From the NCBI GenBank assembly GCA_013399015.1, contig VWZX01010739.1, positions 806,001 through 870,000 of the forward strand: 64,000 nucleotides of DNA, read 5' to 3'. How positions within the stretch are numbered: position 1 is the first letter of the stretch; every line of letters starts with the position of its first letter. The translations under genes and the position numbers were made by a program. The notes beneath the pieces were generated by a model. That model ran no database searches, was not told the DNA's origin, and saw only the letters and a list, made by a program, of their open reading frames with translations. Origin of the DNA: Galbula dea. Lineage: Eukaryota; Chordata; Aves; Piciformes; Galbulidae. Below are positions 1 to 12,349 of this stretch, piece after piece.

Positions 1-3000
1 CAGATGAATAATTAATGCTCTGGCTTTCAGATCCAAATATGTTTCCCATGCAGTGGGTTTTCTGTTGGTGGTATTGGGTTTTGTTTGTTTGATTTTTAAA
101 ATCAATAGCTGATTTAAAGGATATTTTCCCTGAGTGACAACTGCACGATCAACAACTGTGACCAAACTAAGAACAGTAAATTTTCAACCCAACAGTACTT
201 CCCTGAAAAGGTTTATTACCATCCAGGGTTTCACCTTATTTATTTCTCAGCAGATTGTTATTAAATCAGACAAATATATGCATACATTAAACACTTCAGT
301 GACCCAGTCTAGCCTTAGGGACTACATCATAAATCAGAACGTGCACGAGCTTTAGATCCCACCACACAGAAGTCCACAGGTTTTCAGCAGCAGCACAATA
401 CCAGAAGGCAGAGTTCTCTTTGATTCTTCTACTGTCACATAGCACAAAAGCAAGAGTACAGGCAGACTAATAGTTTCAAGTTTCAAATTGGTTCATTTTG
501 TACCACTGAATTGTAGAAATAATTCTTGATTGGTATTATATCATCATACAAGTTCTATTGTTAAAAATTTTTAAGACTGCTTTAATCCTTCAATATTTTT
601 GCATAGTTTTGTGACTTAAGAGGAAGTCTGTTGTAATTTATTATTTCTCCAAACAGAATGTTTTGTGAAAATCTTAACCTTAGTTTTTAAAGAAGCAAAA
701 GGAAAGATGAAAGTTTTCATGAGGGCAGAAAAAATACTTTAAAATATCAACATATATGTCCCAAAGGTCCAAGTAAAAGAGAATTATTCATTTTTAATTT
801 TTTCTGATTTTAATCCAGTTTCATGATTCTTAGACCTTAATCCTAGAGTTCCTGGGGTTTCCTTTCCTACTCCAATGTCTATCTATTATGGAAATTGGAA
901 GCCTTCCCAGAGAGGCACAGATACTGCTTCAGTACCAAGCCGTGACCTGAGAAACAATTTCATGCCACTCAACTGATACAACAGGATGCAGTAAAAATGA
1001 TATTCTGTATGGTCCTAACTGGACAGGGCCTTTAAGTATGATGGCAAACATAGAAAACAGTAGTCTCTTGAAGATGAGCAAACACAATACTTTACCACTT
1101 CACATACCTCTTCTAGTACCTCTTCATATGTATAGTATGCATTACTGTCGTTTTCTGTCTTGCACTCTCCTCTTATCTACCCATCTAATCCTTGTTATCA
1201 TTTTCAAAGCCTCCATATTCAGGCCAAAGTGGGGGGTGGGGGTGGAAATGAAAAAAAAAGCCATTATAAGTATGCTGACACCACTGACCCCACATGTCAG
1301 GACCATCTATCATATTCATTGCCTCAGTAAAACTGCTGGTGTGGACAGAATGCAAATTCTGTTACAGTAGAAGAGGTATCTGAGCAGCTGTTTGCATAGC
1401 AGACATCTAGGGGTCATAATCAGAGGATAAATAAGACCATTTTGAGTGTAATGCTGATTGTACTGTACCAAAATTGCTAATAAAACCCCTCCATGCCTGA
1501 AAGCCACAGAGCCTAAGAAAATGTGCTTCCAAGAAGAGCTGTAGTGTGAGCTGATTTATAATGAGTGTGCAGTCATGAAATGAAAATGGCAAGGCAAAAG
1601 TTAACACAAGAGTGGGTGAAGTCATTAGGAACCTTACTAAGCTGTATGCAAAATGACAAAATAAGGGTGTCTCAATTCCACTACAAATCCAATAGACTGC
1701 ATGCTAGAAGCAAAGAAATGAGATGAACAAGGGCTCATCTACATTAGAAAGTTTTACTGCTTTAATTAATCCAAAACCATAATTAAAGCCGTGAAATCTT
1801 TCTACTGTGGATGCAATTTTACTGGTTAAATGAACAAGCACTTGGAGCTTCCTATGGTTCAGATATATCACTTACCCATCTGACTGTACCATACTCTGGC
1901 ATATTTTAGCATACCTAGTTTTCTTCCACAGATGGTTCTGGCTACCAGAATAGACTTCATTATAGAAATATTTATCTTACAGACCTCCAGGGAGGCAAGA
2001 ATAGACCAAGATGCTGCTCTGGAGATGGCTAGATTGGACCAGACTAGTTCACTAGTGACTGTTGTTGCAGCAGTTGCCCTATGGCTCAAGCATTAAACTG
2101 CTTTCTCTGGTTCTACTGCAGGCTTATTGGTAGTCTGAAACCACAAATCTGTACTGGTGGTTCTTTGACTATAGGGAGGAAAAGAAATTTCTCACTTCTC
2201 TCAGGCTGAGAACTGGGATTATCCCTTTCTGAAAGGGTTGCCAATAGTTTCTCTACTGCAATAAAATAACCAAATATATCTGTTAAGTCATAAACATACA
2301 GGGTTAAATGTCCATATAGCCTGTGCTCTTTATAACATGGTCTAAATTCAGTATTCTGACTGTATGTTTGTTGGTTTATCTAAGCAACTAGCCCAGTGTG
2401 CTGTTCTGATGTTGGAGATCTCATAACCTCATGCCCCTGACAAAAACAACAATAGTAGTAAATAAAGCTTAATTTTTACTGCAATAGATAGTAACAAAAT
2501 GACCAGCAAAGAATAAAATCGTGGATACAAAAATCACAGCAGCAACAAAACACTTCTGGTTCAATGTGAAATACTGTTTTCTAGCAGAAGTGGCAGAGCA
2601 TCTTACATTAAACAGGTTAAGAATTCTAAGTGGAATAATATTTTGAGAAATGTTTTTCATGGCATCTTTTCAAAAGCTGTCATTCCCTAATGTAAAACAC
2701 AGCTCAAACTTGCATATCAGGTAACTTCTCAGACAATAAAGACACTGAAAGATTTTTTCACTTAAGCATGCTCCTTTGATGTCTGCCTCATCTTTTTCTA
2801 TAGCACAGAAATTGCTGTCTCTCCAGTTTGTACATAAAAAGGGAAAGGTTAAAGTGCTGGACATGTTTAGCATTTTTATCTAATGCACAGATAACTCTGA
2901 TATGGAGTATCCAAGAAGTAGTCATGTTATTGCTACAGAACCTTTGAAAGTAAGTTCTGAAGTAATAGGATTTACTGTATTACATAAAATATTACTTTCC

Positions 3001-6000
3001 TACTAAATTTTATTTAGACTCTACCCAAACACAACATCTGAGTCAAAACTAAAATATACATGATTTCAATTCAATGCTGCTAGTGACTTTGGTTTTTTTT
3101 AAATAGAAAATGGGTTTTATCTTCATGTCCCTATGCTGTCACTTGTATTTGCTCATGAGTAACCTTTCACACAATTTGACAGCTCTGTCTGCAGACAGAA
3201 AAATCTATTGTGACTGTAAAGCTTGGATCTGATTTCTGAGAACTGGACATCAGAACACCAAGGTGCTTTATTGCCTGCCTCTACCTTTCTCCTAGTTTTC
3301 ATCTCCATAGACAATAAGCTCTTAATAGCAGGGCTTACTCTCACCCTTTCTGTCTCAAGGAGTTAAACCAGTTTTGATCAAAATAAAATTCTTCTTAGGC
3401 ATATTGCAGTCAGAGTTTGTTCATCTATTTTCTTAACCATCCCACTGGCATTCTGCTGAGAGCACGGGAGAAGCTGGACACAACAAGTGAGACTACACTA
3501 CTTGGCATTTTTTTCACCTACACATTAAGAGCAATATATCAGTAAATAATTAATTGACAGTTACTGGATCAATCACCATACATTGTCCACTCTGAAATCA
3601 ATGCAAGAGTTACCAAGAAGTGGCCACTATGGCTTGCTGTGAGCGTGACATGTCTAACTGTATCATACCTGACTGTACACAGGAATCAAGACTACTCCAA
3701 AACTGAGAAGTCCAAGATGAAAAGAAATGCAGAATAGTACTGAAATCATATAAGTCCTTTAGATGAAGAAAGGGAAACCACATTATTATTATTTACAATC
3801 TTCACAGCTGTGCTGAAGTTATGGTTATAGTAATTTTAAAGGTTCATTTCCTCCTACTCAACATAGAAATATTCTGTGTTTTTTTTTCTTTTGTGCAAAA
3901 GTGCTGAGGTACTGAACAAAGCAGTGAAAGTCATTTTGAGACTAAGATGGCAACAAGCTTACACACAAAAGTCACAGAGCATTTTATGTCACTGGTAAAT
4001 TTTCTGCTGCTATGCATTCATTTTCTAACTGATGGATTTCAAATCATAAGACAATCTTCATCACCCTTCAGAACAGAGGTACAATTACTCTTGCCTTTTC
4101 TCTACTTCTCATCATCCACTCATGTTTTAGTTGGAATCACTACATCAACACCTGCAGGATCAGAGTGCCTTCAGAATTTGGAAACCCATTTCCTGGAAGG
4201 GCTCTTGGGCATTCAGCTGACCATAGCTGTAACTACATCTTGATGTTTGGGTAGCAACTTCCACAAGCAAAAACCCTCATGGAAGTCTCAATGAGACAGC
4301 ATCAGTCAGGACTCACAGCTAACTCTCAGGAGATGGAACAGGATGTTGCTTCTGCATTTGCTCAGCATATTCAATGAAGTTTTGACTTCATTCAGCATTT
4401 GTGCATTATGATTTGGCTGTCAAGGTAGAATGCACCTGTTACACCAGGGTGATTTTGCAGACTTCTGGTTAATGGGAAGAAATACCTGGTTTCAAAAGAG
4501 ACAGAAGTTTGGATAAATGATGGCCTTTTAATATGCAAGATAATAATAATTTTTGAAGTCTTTATTGTTCTAGAAGCACTAGCTCTTTTTCCATTCCTCC
4601 TTTCAGGTCCTATTTTATAGAAATCTTTGTGCAGAAGTGACAGCACATAAAGGTTACTTCTTTATCGAGTTGTCTTAATTTTGGTACAGTATGCTCAGTA
4701 CATGATTTCTAACACTGAAATAATCAACTGCAATTAAGCTCAGGTTCTGCTTTACCCAGAAAAACTATGCAAACTTGAGAAAACATGAGAACCATTTCAG
4801 GTTTGCAATGAATCCAATAAATCATTGCACACATTGATGCTTTTCTCCAAAGCTTTTACATAATCTGGGTTTCACACATTATGCTTGGTAGCACATCAAA
4901 ATTCAGTTCTAAGTGATTTGCTTTTCACTGGCATTAATTTAAGATCCTTTTCAAAAGGTGTGTGTCTCTCTGTCTCAATATATAGACAAATAGATGAGCA
5001 CAAACACTGCTGCAGATATGCAGTTCCTTTGTAAAGTGTCACCAGCAATTTATGATCGGTGATCCTCTATGTCACTAGGTGGACAGCATTAACTGCTTTG
5101 TTCCAAATGTCCCTAAGGAAATAGAAAGCTTTTTCATCCAAGAAAACTCTATGGAGGAGGAGGACATTCAGTACTCTAAGGAGGCTAATTTAAAAAATGA
5201 AGAACAAAATTTTTCATTTCTACTATAGTTTTGAAGACTGTCTAATACTGATCTAATACATATTGAGCTGTAACAAAAGGCTTGGTTTGAGCATTTCGCT
5301 ACAGCACAGTATATTTAGAAGTTGGAATTTAGCTACAAAGTACATTGAGAATCAATGCATACATGGTCACCAAGATTCAGATAGAGGCAGCAATACACTA
5401 GGGATGTGAGCAGCATCCTGTTTGGATTTGTGTATACATACTGCCTGAGCCCAAAATATAACTGTGTTGGCAGTCCAAATGCAGCCTTCGCCTAACAGAG
5501 GAAAATGAAACAGAACTTTGTATACATGAATGTTTTAACAGTATGGAAACCTGATTGAAAACAGTTACTGAAGATTGCTGATTCACACCGAGATCAGAAG
5601 TTGCCCTCTCCTCCAAAGGAAAAAGAGGAAAGAGGAGAGCTATGATAAAGAGCTTTTTGTGGAGAGCAGAGATTACAAAAATACTCAAAACCAATAAAAC
5701 TCAGTATTTGTTATCAAGTTACTGGAATTTTCCTTTGAAAAATTCAAATGCATGTTCAGTTTCAAATATATTTTATTTTGCAACAGCTTAGATATTCCAT
5801 TCTGAACAGAGAAAATAAGATATCAGTGAAAGTTGGTTTGGAAAAAATCTCTTACTACTTGTTTCAACTTGATATAGGAGTTTTCCCTCACAAAATCCAG
5901 CTCTATCTGAATCTAGCTTTAACAAACTTACAATGGTGACAAAAATGAAACATATCCCACTTAATGGCAGTCATAACTCACACAAAACTACTTAAGAGTG

Positions 6001-7980
6001 TAAATAGATGCTTTTCATGGTTACAGACAGATGAATCAAAATAGATGAAAAACAGTCTACAAACTCATTCCTCCTTTATTTTTCAATGTATTTTCCAGGC
6101 TAGGTCCAAAACTCTTTTCCCAAGGTTGGAATAGGTCAAAGTGATTATCTTCAATTATGTTATGTGCCTAAAAAGTGTGATTCAGCAAAGAAATTAAGTG
6201 TGATTAAAAAGAGAGTCATGTTAGTAGCACTATTCACTTCAGTGAGGACATAAGCAAATGCTTGAAGTTGAGCATCACATCTATGCTCCATTTCTTACCA
6301 TGGTCGCAATTAGAATGACTTCTCATCACTGATTAGGACTTCACCTAAGCCTTTACTAGGATCCTCATTAGTCAGCATGAGTAAAGTTAATTAGCAAATG
6401 GTTCCACTCTTGCAAAATGAAGGGTTTTTTTAAAAGCTTTCTTTTGCACTTTAAAGCAAAGCCAAGGTCTTTCAAAGGTTCTTGTGGGCAGGTAGATGAA
6501 AAGATGGACAGAAGGAGAAGTCAATCTAAGAAATGAGAGTTTCAGATTTAAGGTTATACTGTCTCTGAGATCAGTTTCCTCAAACAGAGGCTCTCCTCCT
6601 CAGCCTCTAATATGCTACCAATTTGGCACAAATCTGTCTGGTTTCTACCAGATATCCCATCCTTCAACAGAGATGCCTCTTTGAATGTAAACTTTAAGAG
6701 CATGTGTATGTTTCCACAGCTGAGAAAAGAAAAAGCTCCCAATCAGCCTTTCAGAGTGAAGGCTACAAGAAACACTGGAGAGGTGGACAGATAAGTTGTA
6801 AATTAATACAGGATGGCAAATAGAGTTTGTATGAACTTACTCAAATGATATGCAGCACTGTCATAAATCAGCACATGCTGAACCTAATCATTAGGATGAA
6901 TCCTAGAATAATTCTGAGGTAAAGAATCTGTTTTATGCACAGCTATTGACAATCCAGGCACTAAATAAGAGAAAAGCAAACATTAGCATCCCTGTCTTTG
7001 TCTTCTATGGGGATTTTTGGTGCGTGACTGAAAAACACAAGTTTCCTGAACTCAGAGATTTTGTCCCTAGTCCATTAAGGGTGTTTAAATATAATAGGAA
7101 TGAAACGGCACATGTTTGTGTCCAAAAAAATTAAAACAAACCAAATCCCAGTATTAGTACACTAATATTCTCAAGTCTAGTTAAAAAATTGTGAAGAAAA
7201 GCATCAGTCTTCAAAAATGAAAGTTTTTCTCCTTGGCTTCCCTGTCAATTGTAATTAAAACCCCTTCTAACCTACCTCGTGTAGTTTCTCTGTGGATGTT
7301 AAGACAAATCCTAACTAGGTCTATACAAACTTCAATAAGTAACCAAATTAGGTATCAGTATTTCTTCCATAAGCCCCACAGCTGGGGACATCTTCATTGC
7401 AAGTGTTACTATCAACACTGAGGAAGGTTACTGATGTACTTGAAGGATTCTGGGCCATTAAGAGTGGCTTTTTCTCATCTAGCTAATCCCTCTCTGTAGT
7501 CAAATAACAGAAAGAGAGACCTCCCATCCCACAACACTGGAGAGCTACCCCAGAAATCAGTTCACTCTCTGGTGTCAGCTTTCTCACCAGACTTTTACTG
7601 CAGAAATTAATGCATTCATATTAATGCATTATATTTAGAAATGGAAACATAATATTATAAAATGTTACAAGATAAATCTGAAAATGCTGCCAAGTCACAC
7701 AGCCTATCCAAAAGAAGCTTGAACTACTCTTTGACACAGGTTTTCCAAAGAATTGCTTCATAAATTGTTATGATTGAAATTCTACTTTCCTCCTGAACCT
7801 TATGATCTCACACTTCTCTTTAACTGACAAGCCAAGAGAGACAGCTAAAGCAGCTACTAGCATTTCATTGGTGTAGAGTTGGCAATTCTCCAAAACAATG
7901 AAAGAAAAAGCCTGGAAAACCCCAGCCTTCTTACCCTCTGCTCTCTTCTTTGCACACAAATCTAAGAAACAAAACTTAGT
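1..7980. other. Non-genic AT-rich sequence
   Basis: I see no gene, RNA gene or intact mobile element here. Open frames are all about 110 codons or shorter and show no family motifs. Minor items are a G-rich run at 1231-1245 followed by a run of nine A at 1251-1259, an 11-bp direct repeat (ATTAATGCATT at 7606-7616 and 7620-7630), and scattered A- or T-rich tracts. A strong minus-strand donor-like site (G|gtaagtg) lies near 1875, but no convincing acceptor partner was found. Confidence 0.7.
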
Positions 7981-8004
7981 GAGGATTTGTGTTGCTTACA
8001 CAAG

Positions 8005-8085
8005 GAAGTTAGGTGCCCCATTATCTTAAAAGCACTGTTGAAATTTCATGTTAAGCCCTCAAAATTACTTTGAAAATCCTAGTCT
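8005..8085. repeat. Possible ancient amniote repeat scrap
   Basis: The words 'gaagttaggtgcccca' and, about 50 bases on, 'actttgaaaatcctag' are spaced as in the old palindromic interspersed repeats common in turtles, crocodiles and birds ('...gttaggtgccta...ctttgaaaatcc...'). The match is short and degraded, so this is a weak call made from memory of the motif, not an alignment. Confidence 0.25.
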
Positions 8086-8799
8086 AAAGGAATGAGAGTT
8101 GCCTGTTCATTAAAGGAACCATTCATTAGAACAATATTGACTGTGTATTAGGTTAATCCATACTCTTACATTCAACTGGAATTTGTTAAATACCTAGTTA
8201 CCTGCTAAGTACAAATGACTACCAGCATCAGTGAGCTTTGCAAGTGAGTGTCACAAGTATTCTACCCAAGCAGCTTTGCCTGTATTTTGCATTCCAGACA
8301 AAAGGTTAATCACATGAAGTACACTATCACAGGAGTTTAATAAAGCAACGAGTTAGAGCTTAAGAAGTTGCTGAAGGAGAGTTCAAACAGGAAAGGAAGA
8401 AAAAATTGCACAGTTGAGGATTAATCACTTATGCAATGTATCCTAAAGATTGCTATTTAATATTAAATTTGCTCCATCCTTTCAGAACTTTTTTTGACAA
8501 CATGTTCTAGTATAAGGGTGAATTTGAACTCTGTGTAGCACTGGTCCTGCAGGTTTTGTTTGGATATAGCTTATTTACTTACTGAGATCAGGGCACTGTT
8601 ATTCAAGCTTTTCCTTTTCTTTGGCATATCTTTGCAGATGTGGTCCTTTCTGCAACGTTTTTCCATAATGCCATGAACTTGTTCATTGAATTGCTTTTAT
8701 AAGCAATATGAATTAAGCATAAAGCTAACATAATTGGAACTTCAACCATTATTTAGCTGCTTTTCCCCTCTGCCCCTGAGTCTGAGACTCAATGCACAA

Positions 8800-8820
8800 A
8801 TTTGCATTGGCAATGCAATA
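8800..8820. repeat. Near-perfect palindrome with octamer motif
   Basis: TTGCATTG (8802-8809) and CAATGCAA (8811-8818) are exact inverted copies around a single G. The left arm plus the base before it forms ATTTGCAT (8800-8807), an exact POU octamer. Whether it is bound by a factor cannot be told from sequence. Confidence 0.6.
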
Positions 8821-8881
8821 GTGGAAAAAGTGAAATAGTTTTAATAAATTATTCTGAAAGATATTAGATAGAGGTCAATTC

Positions 8882-8945
8882 CCAATTCTTTTGAAGTCCA
8901 CCACAGAACTCTCATTTAATTTTCTGGGAATAGAATTTGGCCCCA
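8882..8945. repeat. Ancient palindromic amniote repeat remnant
   Basis: The sequence has the pattern 'ttgaagtc...aactctcattt...ctgggaatagaatttggcccc'. This matches the widespread amniote repeat in which a 'ttgaagtcaatgg' arm is followed by its complement and ends in 'ggatttggccc'. The arms are decayed (about 60-70% by eye). I cannot name the Dfam family with certainty. Confidence 0.45.
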
Positions 8946-8989
8946 ATCACTTACAAAATGGGATTTAAACTTCTGGCTTTCTTCCCAGA

Positions 8990-11900
8990 ACCTGGAATAA
9001 GAGTACACCTACAAAAACCTGCAGACTCATACAACACAGCTTCCCAAAGAAGGGAAAGCCTTCTATGTAGCAGCAGGAAACTAATTTTTTAGGTCCTTAG
9101 ATTGCCACCTTCAGCATGAGCCAGCTTATCCTGTCATTCATAAATTAATCAAAATGCCTGAAGTCAGAAGCTATTTTTTGAACTTGCCTTGATTCTGTGG
9201 GCTCCCACATTTCAATGTTTTCTAGCATGCATTTAAAATTGAAGCCCAAGTACAAGCAGCTATCGTTTCTGTAAGACCATAAAAAAGGTCAAACATTTGT
9301 TAGATTGAAAGTGACATTAATGCCTTCTGAATTCTTATTAGAGAAGGTCCATCACAATATCGTTTTCTTGGAGAGTAATAGGTCAGCTGTCAAATCTATC
9401 ACTATGTCTATCTCTAATTTCCTCCTTTCTAGCCAGGACCATGGAGAACAGAAGGAAACCAAAGAAATACACTTCTCAAAAGCATTACTTTGACAACTTT
9501 AATTAAAGTCATCAGTTAAAGCGTATGGCAAGCCACTACCTGGGAATCCTGGAGTTAATTCTTTATGGTAAACTGACCTAAAGAAATTTAATTTGAATAT
9601 AAGACTGCACAAAGTGCATGTGTTCATACATAGCTGCCTACTCCAGAAATCTGAATGACTTAACCCAAAAGACATGAGAAACAGGATTTCAACTGGGGTT
9701 GAGTTCTTACTCAAGAGAATCAAAGAATGACCTTCATGGTAGGCATGATACCCTGGCCTTAGATTCAAAGAGGTTACAGAAAGGATTGCTGCTTTCAACT
9801 CCTGGTCTGAAACAGGTGAGAATGAAAATGTGACTTATAAGCAGAAACTGGCTTAATTACCTTCACATTTACTTATTAGAGAGAGAGAATTAGATGAAAG
9901 GACAGGTAGCTTGTCCCCATACCCTGAACACAGAGGAATATTTCTGTAGACCTGACATTTACTATTTGCACAATAAATGCTCAGTAAATACTGAAGCAAG
10001 GATCAGGTGTGAGTCAAATAACTGTACACCATACAAAGGCAACTTCTATCCCCCCAAAAAAACAGACCTGTACCTCACATGAACTTGTGCAATTCCTCAT
10101 AGGAGACATGGAAGTACAATACCTACTGTGACAGTTAGGTATCTCAAAGCCTCATAATATCTGTTTAATAGATCAGTATCTACTTTTTAGAAAATATTTA
10201 CAATATGAGAAAAGCAATAAAATGAAAAATGCAGTTCAAAGACAGACATTTTACCAAATGCAGTCAAGCTTTTGGTTTTAAACATCAATGAGATCTAGCC
10301 AAGTTACTTGGGGTTTATGTATTGGCTCATGTTGGTTTAAGGAGAACATAAAATTATGTAAGTGGAAAATATATTATTTTAACTGCAGAAGACAAGTCAA
10401 GTGAGGAAAAAGCAGGAAACTACTCCTGTGTTTCTTGTCATTCAGTCATAGCTACACCTGTTTTTAAACAAGGCCAAGATGCAGAAAAGCTTAAAAGAAA
10501 ATCTTGTAACACTAGTACAAAACTGATAATATGCCACAATTAAGAGGAAGAATAGGCAACCCTAGCAGCATGCATGGAATTGCAGAAGTGTTTCATTCTC
10601 TCTTTGCTAGTATCTGCATGGAACCTGAGAATAGAAGTAATTACTTCTTTAACTGTTCTCTGTAGTAGGTTTGGCATTCTGCAGGTTTTATCCAGTGCTG
10701 TGAGGCCACTACAAAACTTCTGTGTCTTGTACATATTAATGTAATGGATTTTGGAAGAGTTTTTCCTGGGTTTAGTTGCCTACTTGGAGAAGATTGTACC
10801 ACGTATTTGAAAAGCCATTATTAACACCATACTAGCATTTTGAATCACTAAGGATGTAGATGTTGCTACAGGTTCCCCACAAAGTTTCTATTTTCAGTAA
10901 TGAGGAGAGGAACTCTGACATCTGTCAACTGAGTAAATTCTACTGTTTTGTAAATATTGATCAAACAATCATGGTTAATGATACAACCCTGAAAGTGAAT
11001 TAGACAAATGTTCCCACATGGCCATCAATTTAATTTCCCAGACTAAATTACCTCCTTTTGTAAAGCAAAAGCCTTTTAAGGAAGATAAATAGTTCGGTGA
11101 CATCAATGTCCATTTCAATTATGGCTATATTCTGGTAGAGGTTATTCTACATAATAGACCTGCTGTTCACCTTGTAAGATAAGAACATACAGTGAGATCC
11201 ACATGTCTAACCTGGAACATTCCTAACCTTTTGCTCTAAACTATGGGATAGCTGATATAAACAACACTCCAGCAAGTCAATATTTTTGTATCAGCCTATA
11301 GAGCCAGTTGAGCTGAAATAACCATCGTTAGAAAACACACTCAGCTCAGTACTTGAGATAACAGCAGTCAGCTGAACATCAGCCAGGTGCAAGGCCAAGG
11401 AACCAGAACACACCAAAAGAATATTTACAAATAAGTAGTGAATGTAACTTAAAAACAGAGTGATTACCTCTCAGCAGTAATTCAGCAGCGCTCCACAGCT
11501 TGCTTCAGTGGCGACAAAACGGTTTGGGATCCTGCTTACCTGTTTCCAAAGAGCAAGAAGGGAGGGGCAGGGAAGGGCTTAAATTGGTCCCACTTAAAGA
11601 AAGGGTTAATCCTTTTCCTCAGCTCTGCTCACCCTTCAGATCTGAACTGCTGCTCACTGAAGGAGGGGAGCAGCTCCCCACTGACTTCAGAGAACTTTGG
11701 AAAGTCTGATATGGAATATGAAAGGGCTTTTTATTTCTGCATGTTAGCCTTTCTTGACAGTAATTAATTTGTTTTGAAAGACCAGAAGAGCTCCTTAAAA
11801 TGATTCTCAACCAAAGGATGGTATGTTTGCATAAAGTGTATTTCAAAATGTTCATGTTAAAACAAACTTTTTTGTAAACATGATTAAATTTAAAACTGGG

Positions 11901-12290
11901 TTTTGTGACAAGATGGCTACTAACTTTCCCAGGAGAATCTTTTACTTGATCCATTCACTACATGCAACTAGAATGTAAGGAAAAAAATCTGAGTAGGTTT
12001 TTATTCAAAATTTAAACTCCTCTGTTTGCTCCCCTGAAAAGAAAGATGGCTGCTGGTTAAATGATCTGGTTTTATATAGGAAAGAAAAAGCTTTATCACT
12101 GCTCTGCAATGAGAGGACATGCATGGATTGCCCAGCAGAAACAGAGCAGAGCATGAATCTCAAAGTCCTGTTGTTACATTATGCAAAAGCAGAGAGTAAA
12201 AGGGAAGAGGTTATAGAGGCAATCTGCACATTGCATTTAGTGCTTAATGAAGCTCTTTTTTGAAGAGAGGGTCAGCTTTTTTTAGGACAG
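8990..12290. other. Non-genic sequence, no feature seen
   Basis: No gene or recognisable repeat. The subregion 11480-11720 is a little richer in G+C and keeps CpG dinucleotides (near 11488, 11511 and 11520), including 'gtggcgacaaaacgg'. It also contains 'cactgacttcagag', a word shared with old amniote repeats. Short frames there (111 codons or fewer) have no family signature. Confidence 0.6.
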
Positions 12291-12295
12291 TCAGG

Positions 12296-12342
12296 TAGCT
12301 AACTCAATAGGAGTAAAGTGCCTAAATGCCTTTAAATCTCTC
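12296..12342. repeat. Ancient amniote repeat remnant
   Basis: 'tagctaactcaataggagt' followed by 'gtgcctaaatgcctttaaat' closely follows the old amniote repeat pattern 'caatgggagttaggtgcctaaatacctttgaa'. Only about 45 bases survive. Family name is not certain. Confidence 0.4.
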
Positions 12343-12349
12343 TTATAGT

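Noticed and set aside
1231..1245. G-quadruplex
   Set aside because: G6-T-G5-T-G2 does not provide four separated runs of three G.
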